64,000 nt of DNA, taken from assembly GCF_035934735.1 (NCBI RefSeq), contig NZ_CP142396.1:2294001-2358000 (forward strand). Direction: 5' to 3'. The translations under genes and the position numbers were made by a program. Shown piece by piece: positions 27,067-35,823 of this stretch; the first letter of the stretch is position 1; every line of letters starts with the position of its first letter. Origin of the DNA: Sedimentibacter sp. MB31-C6. Lineage in GTDB: Bacteria; Bacillota; Clostridia; Tissierellales; Sedimentibacteraceae. The notes below the pieces were generated by a model. The model was not told the origin of the DNA. It did not search any database and saw only the letters and a list, made by a program, of their open reading frames with translations.

Positions 27067-28269
27067 ATGAAGAAAAAAATTATTTTTGATTTACTATTAA
27101 ATATAGTAGCGACAGCTATACCAATTGCTATTATACAATTATTAATATATCCTATTATTGCTAAAGAATTAGGAAATACTGATTATGGTTTAATGATAAC
27201 TCTGGTTAGTTTATTTAATCTAGTTAGTCATCCATATGGAAATGTGCTAAATAACATTAGGTTATTACAAAATAATGATTATGAAAAAAATAATTTTGAA
27301 GGTGATTTTAATATTTTACTAATTGTTGGGTTGTTTTTCAATTCAATTATTATGATAATTGGTACTATATATTATGAAGGTGGTTTTTCTTTTGTAAGTA
27401 TATTATTAAGTATAGCTATATCAGCCTTGATTTTGATTCGGGAATATATGATTGTTACATTTCGAATAAGTTTAAATTACAAAGCAATATTATTGAATAA
27501 TATTTTTTTAGTATTTGGTTATTTAGTTGGATTTTTGTTATTTATTATTTTTGGATATTGGCAATTAATATATTTAAGTGGTTATTTTGTAAGTTTATTA
27601 TTTATTTTAAAAAATTCTGATATGTTAAAGGAAAAGTATAAAATTACTCCTTTATTTAATAGTACATCGCATAAAAGTATGATATTGTTTTTTTCTACAT
27701 TCTTAAAATCTGCAATTGTATATGCTGATAAATTAATAATATATCCATTACTTGGTCCTGTTGCAGTATCAACTTATTACTCAGCTACAATATTAGGTAA
27801 AATAATATCAATGGGTATAGCACCTATAAGTAGTGTTTTTTTAAGTTATTTACCGAATATTAAAAAAATAAGTTTGTATAATTTTATAAGGTTACTTTTC
27901 ATTACAGGTGTAATCGGGGTAGTTGGGTACTACTTATGTATACTTGTCAGCAAACCTATGTTGTTCTTGCTATATCCAGAATGGGCTATTGAATCATTAG
28001 ATTTGATAAAAATCACCACTGCAAGTGCCATTTTGGGGGTAATGTGTTCTGTAATTAACCCAGTAATCCTTAGGTTTAACAATGTTAATTGGCAATTGGT
28101 AATAAGTATGGTAGAAGTTATGTTTTATGTTGTATTTACTATTTTCTTTTATAGAATATTCGGGTTGAAAGGGTTTTGCTTAGGAATTTTAATTACAAAG
28201 ATTTTTAAATTATTATTAATGATTACTGTATATATATCATATTTAAGAAGGAATAAGCTACAATCTTAA
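27067..28269 (+). CDS. wzx: Oligosaccharide flippase (Wzx, MOP superfamily)
   Basis: 400 residues with about 12 membrane segments. The N-terminus (TAIPIAIIQLLIYPIIAKEL, GNTDYGLMITLVSLFNL) and the pattern FSTFLKSAIVYADKLIIYPLLGP are typical of polysaccharide-export flippases. It would turn the lipid-linked repeat unit to the outer membrane face. The strong AT bias, shared with wzy, suggests this part of the cluster was acquired or exchanged separately. Confidence 0.88.
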   Translation: MKKKIIFDLLLNIVATAIPIAIIQLLIYPIIAKELGNTDYGLMITLVSLFNLVSHPYGNVLNNIRLLQNNDYEKNNFEGDFNILLIVGLFFNSIIMIIGTIYYEGGFSFVSILLSIAISALILIREYMIVTFRISLNYKAILLNNIFLVFGYLVGFLLFIIFGYWQLIYLSGYFVSLLFILKNSDMLKEKYKITPLFNSTSHKSMILFFSTFLKSAIVYADKLIIYPLLGPVAVSTYYSATILGKIISMGIAPISSVFLSYLPNIKKISLYNFIRLLFITGVIGVVGYYLCILVSKPMLFLLYPEWAIESLDLIKITTASAILGVMCSVINPVILRFNNVNWQLVISMVEVMFYVVFTIFFYRIFGLKGFCLGILITKIFKLLLMITVYISYLRRNKLQS

Positions 28270-28325
28270 TTCCATTAATTTGAAAACTATAAATGTATAA
28301 TTAAAACACTTGGAGGGACATTTCA

Positions 28326-30026
28326 ATGAAAAAACATCATATTTACTTAATGATAATTAATGCTATAATTTTGAGTCTAATTTATGCTACTCCTAGTGAT
28401 GCATTGGAAAACGACATAATAAATAAAGAAATTAGAATAAGTATTAATGGAACTTTGATAGATACAGCTATAAGTAAACCATATATGAATAATGAAACTA
28501 ATGAATTAATGATTCCTATCAGAAAAGTATTAGAGTCATTGGAATTTGATGTTATATGGTTAGATGAAAGCAGAGAAGTTTATCTTGAATTAGGAAATGA
28601 TAAAATTAAGATAAAAATAGATGAAAACACATATCAATTTCAAAATGATATAACTGCCATGAATGATAATTTTGAAATTATTGAAGGCAGAAGTTTCGCA
28701 ACTAGTAATTTTTTTGAAAAAGTATTGAATGTAAATATAGATTATCATAAAAACAATGGATTTGTAATTATAAGTGAAAAGGAGCCTTACTATCTTGAAA
28801 AAAATGAGATTGATAAAGTAGATAGAAAATTATGGGACGATACTATAAAAACTTACTTATCTAGTGAATTATGGACTGATAGAGATGCTTATGATGCAGG
28901 ACATTATCTTATGATTCCTTTACACACAGCATTTAAATATAATGAGGAAGAGTGGAAAAATCAATTTTCCGAACATTTTCATAAATTTGTAGAAGAGTAC
29001 AAAAGTGATACTAATAATATTGTAAAAGGCAGAATTGATAGATTACAGTATATGTATTTAGCTAGTCAATTTGTTGTGTTGTGTGAAAATACTAATAATT
29101 CATATTTAATACCAGATGGATTAGTAGATATATTGAATAATGAAATATATGATATATGGATAAATGAACCTGCATGGCAATGGGGAAGGGATCCTTTTGA
29201 AGGTGGAATGAAGGAAAGGTTAAATTGGAAGTTAAATAATAAGTACTTTGATAAAAGTTATTATAAGGCAATTATTGACGAAGAGTTTTTTACATTGGCA
29301 ATAGCTGCAGATTTATATACTAGCGAAAATTTAGTAAGGGGTACTGACAATAGTAGCAAATTCAAAAGTGAAATAATGAATTATGTTCAAATAATATTTG
29401 AACAAGAAGGAATATTTAGGGAAGATGGTACATGGTTATTTCAACCTGGCGTTCGGTCACAACACAATGATTATATTTATGCTGGAAATATTAAAAAGTC
29501 GAATAATATTAAACCAAGTCCAATAGAAAATATAGCTTCTGATACATCTCATAGTCATAGGTTTCCATTGTGGATAAATAGTTTTATAAATGCATACGAA
29601 TCTAATGGTGATAGTGAAAAAGTAGCTTTATTTTTGAAGGTTCGAAATGGGCTAGAAAAACAATTTTATGAAAATGTAATTGTAAAACCAACCGAAGAAT
29701 TTAATGGTTATAGAACCAACAACTTTATGGATGGAAATAATGGTATATATAGATGGAATTATCCAACACAAGGTCAAGGAAATGGATATGGACCATATGA
29801 ATTATCTGGTACATTAACTCTTGGATGGTGGAGTTTGTTAAAATCTGAAAGGATAAATCAAGTCTATTATGAGATGGCAAGTAAATTTCCCCTAACAGAA
29901 AATGTAATTAATGTTTATGTTGGTCCAAATACGACAAGAGATAGACACGATTTAGTAACAATGCCTAATAGTTTTTATAATGGTGTTACAGAGCTGATTT
30001 GCAGGCTAGCTAGTAAGATATATTAA
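28326..30026 (+). CDS. Secreted protein with copper-amine-oxidase-N-like stalk domain, function unknown
   Basis: 566 residues behind GGAGG. A signal peptide (hydrophobic residues about 7-22) is followed by a stalk domain of the copper amine oxidase N-terminal type (IRISINGTLIDTAI, LMIPIRKVLESLEFDVIWL), common in exported clostridial proteins. The remaining ~420 residues are rich in Trp and Tyr (WQWGRDPFEGG, SHSHRFPLWINSFINAYESN, FNGYRTNNFMDGNNG) and look like an alpha/alpha-barrel of the polysaccharide lyase or hydrolase kind. No catalytic assignment is possible by eye. As the last gene of the cluster it may trim or release the polysaccharide. Confidence 0.65.
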   Translation: MKKHHIYLMIINAIILSLIYATPSDALENDIINKEIRISINGTLIDTAISKPYMNNETNELMIPIRKVLESLEFDVIWLDESREVYLELGNDKIKIKIDENTYQFQNDITAMNDNFEIIEGRSFATSNFFEKVLNVNIDYHKNNGFVIISEKEPYYLEKNEIDKVDRKLWDDTIKTYLSSELWTDRDAYDAGHYLMIPLHTAFKYNEEEWKNQFSEHFHKFVEEYKSDTNNIVKGRIDRLQYMYLASQFVVLCENTNNSYLIPDGLVDILNNEIYDIWINEPAWQWGRDPFEGGMKERLNWKLNNKYFDKSYYKAIIDEEFFTLAIAADLYTSENLVRGTDNSSKFKSEIMNYVQIIFEQEGIFREDGTWLFQPGVRSQHNDYIYAGNIKKSNNIKPSPIENIASDTSHSHRFPLWINSFINAYESNGDSEKVALFLKVRNGLEKQFYENVIVKPTEEFNGYRTNNFMDGNNGIYRWNYPTQGQGNGYGPYELSGTLTLGWWSLLKSERINQVYYEMASKFPLTENVINVYVGPNTTRDRHDLVTMPNSFYNGVTELICRLASKIY

Positions 30027-30059
30027 TATAATTAAGTAATAAATGAACTGGAAACAATT

Positions 30060-30105
30060 AAACCCTGTAGTATAATTTTATATAACATTATACTACAGGG
30101 TTTTT
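30060..30105 (+). terminator. Rho-independent terminator of the polysaccharide cluster
   Basis: A 15-16-bp stem, AACCCTGTAGTATAAT with ATTATACTACAGGGTT, is followed by a T-run. It lies 34 bases after the last cluster gene. Confidence 0.9.
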
Positions 30106-30274
30106 ACTTTAATATAAAAAGTCTTTTATTGTCTCTAAAAATATGTTTCAGTTGGATATCAGTAAATTGGAACATGTTTTAGATCATTTCTTTAATCTTG
30201 TTGTATTATTATTTAACTGAATATAATTATATATCTATATTGACATTTACAACATTTGCAGGTATTCCACTATA

Positions 30275-30522
30275 TTAATCATTATCAATTATATCTTTAA
30301 ATAAATCAGAATCAAAAAAGTCTTCATCTCTATTTTCAAACCAAAACAAATGTAGTATATGGTTTTAATTGTTGGATTTTTGCTTTTGCCATATACGACG
30401 TCATTTAAAGTTGATTGTGTGATACCAGACATCGTTGCAAGTTTATTAAGCGTAATATTATTATCTTGAAGAAGTTGTAATATTCTTAGTGAAATTGCCT
30501 TTTTAATAGATTTTAGATAATG
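30275..30522 (-). pseudogene. XRE-family regulator lacking a start codon
   Basis: A complete small helix-turn-helix protein is readable: KKAISLRILQLLQDNNITL, NKLATMSGITQSTLNDVV, GKSKNPTIKTIYYICFGLK, then FFDSDLFKD and a stop at 30275. Relatives begin with Met at about the position where the frame here reads CTA or ATT; no ATG, GTG or TTG exists before the in-frame stop at 30523. It is therefore either a relic or starts at ATT (30507). The rest of the 30106-30883 interval is AT-rich, with a possible TATAAT at 30789 upstream of the next gene and nothing else I can name. Confidence 0.7.
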
Positions 30523-30883
30523 CTATAATTACTAATGATATGTCGTTATATTAGATTCTATAAAATATTATCATAGAGTTTATAAGATGTATTATTGCAT
30601 AATATCTAGTTTGGATGAGAAATACTAGATTGTTGTGAGGCTCAAGTGCACAGTTGCTTGAACATTTAATGTGAATCAGGTATGGCTCTGTCATTAAGTT
30701 AAAAGTTAAAATTATATCTTGATTACAAGAACTTGTAAAATATTGTAAAAAATTTAAGGAATTTTTTCCATAAAATAATGAAGTATGTTATAATTGTAGT
30801 AATATAGAAATATGTTTTAACTTTTATTATTTGAATTATTAAAATGTTAAGAAATTATTTACTAATAAAAAGGAGATTATTAA

Positions 30884-31213
30884 ATGGAAAATGAATCTAA
30901 TAATTGTGGGATTTATATTCAAGGTGGCTCTAAAATCACTGTAGAAGATAATGAGATACAAGGTTATAATTGTGGTATACATGCAGAAAATACAATTGAT
31001 TTAAAAGTTTCTGGTAATGTAATTCAAAGATTGACTACTACTGAATTTAATGATTTGAAATCTCAAATAGTAAGTGAAATAGAAAGCACGTTGGATGAAA
31101 TTAGAAATGGAAATAATAATAAAAGAACTAAACATTTATTTAATTTTATTACTTCATTTAGTTCTGCCTGTTTAATAGAAAGCTTAAAGGCGTATGGTAT
31201 TTTACCTAATTAA
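30884..31213 (+). CDS. Small protein with beta-helix-like repeats, function unknown
   Basis: 109 residues behind AAAGGAG. The first half has two coils typical of right-handed parallel beta-helices (NNCGIYIQGGSKITVEDNEI and YNCGIHAENTIDLKVSGNVI). The second half is a charged helix (NDLKSQIVSEIESTLDEI) and a hydrophobic tail. Much shorter than full beta-helix proteins, so it may be a fragment kept after a deletion. No function assigned. Confidence 0.5.
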   Translation: MENESNNCGIYIQGGSKITVEDNEIQGYNCGIHAENTIDLKVSGNVIQRLTTTEFNDLKSQIVSEIESTLDEIRNGNNNKRTKHLFNFITSFSSACLIESLKAYGILPN

Positions 31214-31272
31214 CATTAATATATTCAAGAATAACAGTCCTGTCATTTTTATTAATGTCAGGGTATATCATT

Positions 31273-31287
31273 GGTGCCTGTCACCTG
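31273..31287. repeat. Third short repeat family (GGTGCCTGTCACCTG)
   Basis: GGTGCCTGTCACCTG contains an inverted GGTG/CACC. Related copies occur at 38339-38356 (GGTGCCAGTCACTTGAG) and 59731-59750 (ATGCCTGTCACCTGGG). Two of the three are followed by GTTATT and adjoin gene relics or family-2 palindromes. Confidence 0.65.
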
Positions 31288-31384
31288 AGCTAATGAGTTG
31301 TTTGATTGCTTATGCTAAGATTGACAAGAGTCTACCGGTGTACAGTAAGGGGACTTATGAAAAATTTTACTACTTTTAAAAACC

Positions 31385-31414
31385 AGAACTCATCGCTGAA
31401 TAGTGATGAGTTCT
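31385..31414. terminator. Bidirectional terminator
   Basis: AGAACTCATC (31385-31394) pairs with GATGAGTTCT (31405-31414). It lies directly before the convergent end of the XRE repressor gene on the minus strand. Confidence 0.75.
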
Positions 31415-31780
31415 TTATCGATTGTTGTTTTTATTATAAATCATTTCAGATATTTTTCCTTTAATGATGTTTTGTTCATACTTATCTAAAGTTCTAAACT
31501 CTTTTAGTAACTCAGATTCACTAACTGTTAGTTGAACATTATCATTTTTTATTTCATAAGTTGTTTTAGAAACTGATTTTCCTAATAGATAATCAGTTGA
31601 TACATTAAAATATTCAGATAACATGTAAACTATTTCTATAGAAGGTATTCTATCTCCAGTTTCCCATCGGCTAATAGTTTGCTTTGTTACATGAAAAATT
31701 GAACCTAATTGTTTTAAAGTTAGATTTTTTTCAAGTCGCAATTCTTTTAATCTAGTACAAAATATTTTTTTAGGAAACAT
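31415..31780 (-). CDS. XRE-family transcriptional repressor (phage cI-like)
   Basis: 121 residues. The N-terminal helix-turn-helix reads LKELRLEKNLTLKQLGSIF, HVTKQTISRWETGDRIPSI, EIVYMLSEYFNVSTDYLLG; the C-terminal ~50 residues form a helical tail (LLKEFRTLDKYEQNIIKG). It probably controls the strong divergent promoter at 31792 through the GTTACCA sites there. AGAGGT precedes the start. Such genes often mark the regulatory end of a mobile element or toxin unit, but no integrase is present. Confidence 0.9.
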   Translation of the reverse strand: MFPKKIFCTRLKELRLEKNLTLKQLGSIFHVTKQTISRWETGDRIPSIEIVYMLSEYFNVSTDYLLGKSVSKTTYEIKNDNVQLTVSESELLKEFRTLDKYEQNIIKGKISEMIYNKNNNR

Positions 31781-31791
31781 AAAAATACCTC

Positions 31792-31841
31792 TTGACAGTT
31801 ACCACAACGGAGACTATAATAAATATATAGTTACCATTGTG
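31792..31841 (+). promoter_or_regulatory. Consensus promoter with repeated operator half-sites, divergent from the repressor
   Basis: TTGACA (31792-31797), exactly 17 bp, TATAAT (31815-31820): a perfect sigma-A promoter reading right. AGTTACCA occurs in the spacer just after the -35 (from 31797) and again at about 31829, where GTTACCATTGTGAC is imperfectly palindromic. These fit operators for the repressor at 31415. Confidence 0.8.
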
Positions 31842-31995
31842 ACGACATAATATGAGAAAGGGCTTATATAAAAAGCAAAAACAAATAAACACATACAATG
31901 CGGAAAATTAGAAGAAGTAAAAGACCATCACCATATGAATATTAAAACTAAAAAATGTTTACCTTTCTCGTAGGGACTTGCTGCAACAAGTCCCT
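31828..31995 (+). ncRNA. Short transcript from the repressor-linked promoter, ending in a hairpin
   Basis: From the predicted start near 31828 the only frame of note is 31898-31945 (15 codons, MRKIRRSKRPSPYEY), without a clear ribosome site. A 9-bp hairpin, AGGGACTTG (31972-31980) with CAAGTCCCT (31987-31995), follows. This could be a small regulated RNA, a tiny basic peptide gene, or simply the leader of the SLOG gene at 32086. The gap 31781-32085 holds nothing else. Confidence 0.35.
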
Positions 31996-32085
31996 AATAT
32001 AATCATTTTATCAAATAAATTACAATAATTCAATAACTATTACAGCAAAACTTAGATAAAGATTAGGTTACTAGGAGGAATTATT

Positions 32086-32613
32086 ATGATAGATAAAAAC
32101 AAAACTATATGTTTCAGCGGACATAGAACAGAAAAACTACCTAATAGCAAAGAGGAACTCGGCATACTGTGTCATATGTTGTTTGTAGAGATTGATTGCT
32201 CAATTGCTAAAGGTTATAATACTTTTATGTTTGGAGGTTGCTATGGTTTTGATTTGATTTGTGCAGAGCAGGTTTTAATTCGAAAACAAATACTTAAACC
32301 TGCAGATCCAATTAATATAAAACTTATTGCTGTAGTACCTTTTGAAGAGCAGGCTACTAGGTGGAATGAATATAACAGAGATAAATATTATGATATATTA
32401 TCTAAGTGCGATGAAGTAATTACTCTTAATAAACAATATAAATCTGGTTGTTACCATGAAAGAAACAGATATATGGTAGAAAATAGCAGCAAGCTAATTT
32501 GTTATTATAATGGAAGTGATGGAGGAACAAGATATACTGTAGATTATGCTAAAAAACAATTAGTTCTTGTTTTAAATTTATATGACAAATGTATCAAACG
32601 TGTTATTCAATAA
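32086..32613 (+). CDS. SLOG-family protein (DUF1273/YpsA-like)
   Basis: 175 residues with a Rossmann-like fold of the SLOG superfamily: ICFSGHRTEKLP at the start, MFGGCYGFDLICAEQVL for the phosphate-binding Gly-rich region, and YHERNRYMVENSSKLICYY near the end. Relatives bind nucleotides; some are linked to sporulation, others to nucleotide-based defence signalling. AGGAGG precedes the start. Its final ~9 codons are duplicated at 40549. Confidence 0.85.
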   Translation: MIDKNKTICFSGHRTEKLPNSKEELGILCHMLFVEIDCSIAKGYNTFMFGGCYGFDLICAEQVLIRKQILKPADPINIKLIAVVPFEEQATRWNEYNRDKYYDILSKCDEVITLNKQYKSGCYHERNRYMVENSSKLICYYNGSDGGTRYTVDYAKKQLVLVLNLYDKCIKRVIQ

Positions 32614-32748
32614 AAACTGATGAACTTATAAGGAATTACCAAATCTAACCTATAGAAATGCTATCTCAAAAAATGAGATAGCATTTTTTATAGCGTTATT
32701 AGTATTTTTATTTCATGGCCTTTGCCAATTTTAGTAGCAAAGATTCAT
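32577..32748. repeat. Left copy of a ~150-bp direct repeat bracketing a 7.8-kb island
   Basis: This segment holds the last codons of the SLOG gene, a terminator (AAATGCTATCTCA with TGAGATAGCATTT, 32656-32686) and, on the minus strand, a stranded tail of an amidase gene (ESLLLKLAKAMK and stop, 32713-32748). The copy at 40549-40700 has the same order in the same orientation but lacks 23 bp after GTGTTA. There the amidase gene is complete. Confidence 0.87.
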
Positions 32749-32869
32749 GAGTGACATTTTGTTACTTCAAGGTCTCTTTTTTTATTGTGCGGTTAAGGAA
32801 TGGTTTTCTCGTTGAATAAAATTCGAGTTAATGATAAAATATATTAAACTGATAACAAAAGGGGTAAAT

Positions 32870-34201
32870 ATGAGAATTGATAATTGGATAAAAGCAATTT
32901 TTGATAATCTTTATGATGGAATTTTGATTATTGATACAAATGAAATTGTTAAATATGTAAATCCTGCATATACAAGAATCACAAATGTACCTTATAATGA
33001 AATAGTCGGCAATAAATTAAGACACGTAAGACCGGGAGCAAGACTTCAAAATGTATTATCCACTAAAAAACCAATTGTTGGTGCTTTAAGAGAAGAATTT
33101 GGAATTCAATATTCGGTAAACATGTCTCCCATATTCGATGATTCAGGATTGGTTGGAGCTATATCTGTTGTCAGTACCATAGATGATATTTACAGGTTAT
33201 ATCAGGATATAGATAAGTACAAATTAAAAGTAAAAACTCTTGAAAATAGAATCAGTGCTATTCAAAAAGCCAAATATACTCTTAACGATATAATATCTAC
33301 AGATGAAAGTTCAATAAAAGTAAAAAATATAATAAAAAAAATAGCTAATAAGGATATAACAGTATTAATATACGGTGAAAGTGGAACAGGCAAGGAATTG
33401 TATGCTAATGCCATACATAATGAATCAGACAGGGTTGACGGACCGTTTATAGCTGTTAATTGTGCTTCATTTCAAGGAAACTTATTAGTCAGCGAACTTT
33501 TCGGTTATGAGGAAGGTTCATTTACAGGAGCCAAGCGTGAAGGTAAAATGGGTTTATTCGAGGCGGCTAATAAAGGTACCATATTTTTAGACGAAATATC
33601 TGAAATGGATTATGAAGTTCAAGCAAAGTTACTTAGAACACTTCAAGAAGGTACCATAAGAAGAGTAGGAAGCGTTAAAGAAACCGCCATAGATGTAAGA
33701 GTAATTGCAGCAACAAATAAAAATCTTGAAGAAATGGTTAACAAAGGACAATTCAGACATGACTTATTTTATAGAATTTCTGTATTTCCTGTAACAATCC
33801 CTCCTTTAAGGAAAAGAAAAAATGATATTTTTCCTTTTGTATATGATTTAATATACTCATACAAAAACAGTTTAAAAAAAGATATTATGATTAGCAAGGA
33901 CGCAGAATCCGCGTTATATAATTATGATTGGCCCGGTAATATAAGAGAGTTGAAAAATACACTTGAATTTGCAATAAACATGATGGAAGATAATATTATA
34001 GAATATAACCATTTACCGGCTAGAATACAGCCTAGTAAAAAAGAATTTGCTGATTATAAATTATCCGACAAAATACGGGAAGTAGAAAGACAAGAAATTA
34101 TAAAAAGGATTAATTTATACGGTGACAGTATTGAAGGTAAAAGAAAGGCAGCCGATAGCCTTGGAATATCATTGGCTACCTTGTACAATAAATTAAAATA
34201 A
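32870..34201 (+). CDS. Sigma-54-dependent activator (PAS, AAA+, FIS-type HTH)
   Basis: About 443 residues. The start at 32870 (AGGGG upstream) is preferred to 32831. A PAS domain (IFDNLYDGILIIDTNEIVKY, about 8-110) and a short coiled linker precede the AAA+ core with YGESGTGKE, EGSFTGAKREG (variant GAFTGA loop) and TIFLDEISEM. The C-terminal FIS-like helix-turn-helix is KRKAADSLGISLATLYNKLK. It lies immediately upstream of a sigma-54 promoter and the CitMHS/AtuA operon, which it probably switches on in response to a ligand of the PAS domain. Confidence 0.92.
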   Translation: MRIDNWIKAIFDNLYDGILIIDTNEIVKYVNPAYTRITNVPYNEIVGNKLRHVRPGARLQNVLSTKKPIVGALREEFGIQYSVNMSPIFDDSGLVGAISVVSTIDDIYRLYQDIDKYKLKVKTLENRISAIQKAKYTLNDIISTDESSIKVKNIIKKIANKDITVLIYGESGTGKELYANAIHNESDRVDGPFIAVNCASFQGNLLVSELFGYEEGSFTGAKREGKMGLFEAANKGTIFLDEISEMDYEVQAKLLRTLQEGTIRRVGSVKETAIDVRVIAATNKNLEEMVNKGQFRHDLFYRISVFPVTIPPLRKRKNDIFPFVYDLIYSYKNSLKKDIMISKDAESALYNYDWPGNIRELKNTLEFAINMMEDNIIEYNHLPARIQPSKKEFADYKLSDKIREVERQEIIKRINLYGDSIEGKRKAADSLGISLATLYNKLK

Positions 34202-34210
34202 TAAGAATTC

Positions 34211-34240
34211 CGGGGATGGACTTTGAGTGATTGTTCCCCG
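34211..34240 (+). terminator. Hairpin after the second activator gene
   Basis: CGGGGA (34211-34216) pairs with TCCCCG (34235-34240), 10 bases after the stop codon. There is no strong T-run. Confidence 0.5.
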
Positions 34241-34249
34241 ATTAACTAA

Positions 34250-34297
34250 TTTCTAAAAAATTGGAATTAACAATTTTTGTTTCTAATTTTTTAGAAA
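34250..34297. promoter_or_regulatory. Candidate upstream activator site
   Basis: Perfect 13-bp inverted repeat, TTTCTAAAAAATT (34250-34262) and AATTTTTTAGAAA (34285-34297), spaced 22 bp. It lies 150-200 bp before the -24/-12 promoter and after the activator gene. It matches in position the inverted repeats at 3790 and 51390. Confidence 0.55.
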
Positions 34298-34446
34298 TTT
34301 TTATTTTGCTATGAAATAAGTGCTTTTGGTTTGATAAATAACTATCAATTATGATGGAAATTCTAAATTATTATAAAATGTAATATTTTGTAGGATTTAT
34401 GTCAATAATAACAGTTGAAATCTCAACATAAGTTTATTTTAACAAA

Positions 34447-34463
34447 TTGGCATGCAAATTGCT
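34447..34463 (+). promoter_or_regulatory. Sigma-54 (-24/-12) promoter of the citMHS-atuA operon
   Basis: TTGGCATGCAAATTGCT matches the sigma-54 consensus in both GG and GC elements with correct spacing, 46 bases before the transporter start. Confidence 0.88.
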
Positions 34464-34508
34464 ATTAATATAATTGCAGAAATAATATTAAAATTTTAGG
34501 AGGGTTTT

Positions 34509-35807
34509 ATGTTAGCAACATTAGGATTTTTATCTGTTGTATTATTACTAATTGCAGTAATGGCAAAAAAACTAACACCAACGGTAGCACTTATAGCAGT
34601 ACCTACTGTTATGGCTTTTATTGCCGGATTTGGATTTGAGGTAGGTGGATTTATTACAAATGGTATTAAAACAATAGCACCTACAGGAGTTATGTTTATA
34701 TTTGCAATATTATTCTTTGGTGTTTTAAGTGATGCAGGTACATTTGATCCAATAATTAAGAAAATTATAAAGGCTGTTGGAAATGACCCTGTAAAAATTG
34801 CAGTTGGTACAGCGATTTTAGCTATGACAGTTCACCTTGATGGTTCAGGAGCGGTTACATTTTTAGTAACCATACCTGCAGTTTTACCTTTATATGATGC
34901 TATAGGAATGAGTAGAGCTTCATTGGCTACTATAGTTGCTTTGGCAGCAGGTACTATGAACGTTGTACCATGGGGAGGACCTACATTACGAGCAGCAACA
35001 TCTTTAAATGTTCCTGTAACAGATTTGTTTAACCCTTTATTAGTGCCTGTTGTTGCAGGTTTGATAACGGTTTTGGTTATAGCAGGATTTATTGGTAAAA
35101 GAGAAAAATCAAGAATCGGCAATATAGCACTTGCTAGTATAGGAAGTACAGAACAAGAAGTTGATCCAGAAAAATTAAAATTGCAAAGACCTAAATTGTT
35201 TTTAGTAAATATTATTTTGATAATTGCTGCAATAGGAACAATGATTTCAAATTTATTGCCACCACAGGTAGTATTTATGTTTGCATTCGGTATAGCAGTA
35301 GTTGTAAATTATCCAAATGTAAAAGAACAAAGAGCACGTGTTGATGCACATGCTAAGGAAGCTTTAATGATGGCAAGTGTTTTATTTGCAGCAGGAGCAT
35401 TTACAGGAATAATGAAAGATACAGGTATGATTACAGCAATGTCAGAAGTAATTGTAGGATTGATACCTACATCTATGGGAAGGTTTTTACCTGTAGTTAC
35501 AGGTGTATTAGCAATGCCTATGAGTTTGTTGTTTGATCCTGACTCATTCTACTTTGGAGTAATGCCTGTATTAACAAGTACAGCAGCTCAATTTGGAGTA
35601 GATCCTATAATGGTTGGTAGGGCTGCAATTTTAGGTCAAATGACTACAGGATTCCCTGTAAGTCCATTAACAGCAGCAACATTCTTGTTAACAGGTTTGG
35701 CTGGAGTAGATTTAGGAGAACATCAGAAAAAGACAATTCCATTTGCATTTGGGATTACTATTGTAATGTTAATAGTTTCTATTGTAATAGGAGTAATCAC
35801 ATTTTAA
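34509..35807 (+). CDS. CitMHS-family carboxylate transporter
   Basis: 432 residues with about 11-12 membrane segments. LGFLSVVLLLIAVMAKKLTP, TIAPTGVMFIFAILFFGVLS and VHLDGSGAVTFLVTIPAVLP follow the CitMHS pattern (metal-citrate or hydroxy-acid/H+ symport); the second half repeats the fold (TGFPVSPLTAATFLLTG). AGGAGG precedes the start. As first gene of a sigma-54 operon with two AtuA-like genes, it probably imports the acid degraded by them. The true substrate is unknown. Confidence 0.87.
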   Translation: MLATLGFLSVVLLLIAVMAKKLTPTVALIAVPTVMAFIAGFGFEVGGFITNGIKTIAPTGVMFIFAILFFGVLSDAGTFDPIIKKIIKAVGNDPVKIAVGTAILAMTVHLDGSGAVTFLVTIPAVLPLYDAIGMSRASLATIVALAAGTMNVVPWGGPTLRAATSLNVPVTDLFNPLLVPVVAGLITVLVIAGFIGKREKSRIGNIALASIGSTEQEVDPEKLKLQRPKLFLVNIILIIAAIGTMISNLLPPQVVFMFAFGIAVVVNYPNVKEQRARVDAHAKEALMMASVLFAAGAFTGIMKDTGMITAMSEVIVGLIPTSMGRFLPVVTGVLAMPMSLLFDPDSFYFGVMPVLTSTAAQFGVDPIMVGRAAILGQMTTGFPVSPLTAATFLLTGLAGVDLGEHQKKTIPFAFGITIVMLIVSIVIGVITF

Positions 35808-35823
35808 GTAGGAGGTAGTGTAA

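Noticed and set aside
31194-31379. Open frame of 61 codons after the beta-helix-like gene
   Set aside because: It includes the family-3 repeat and a terminator-like hairpin, has no ribosome site and resembles no protein.
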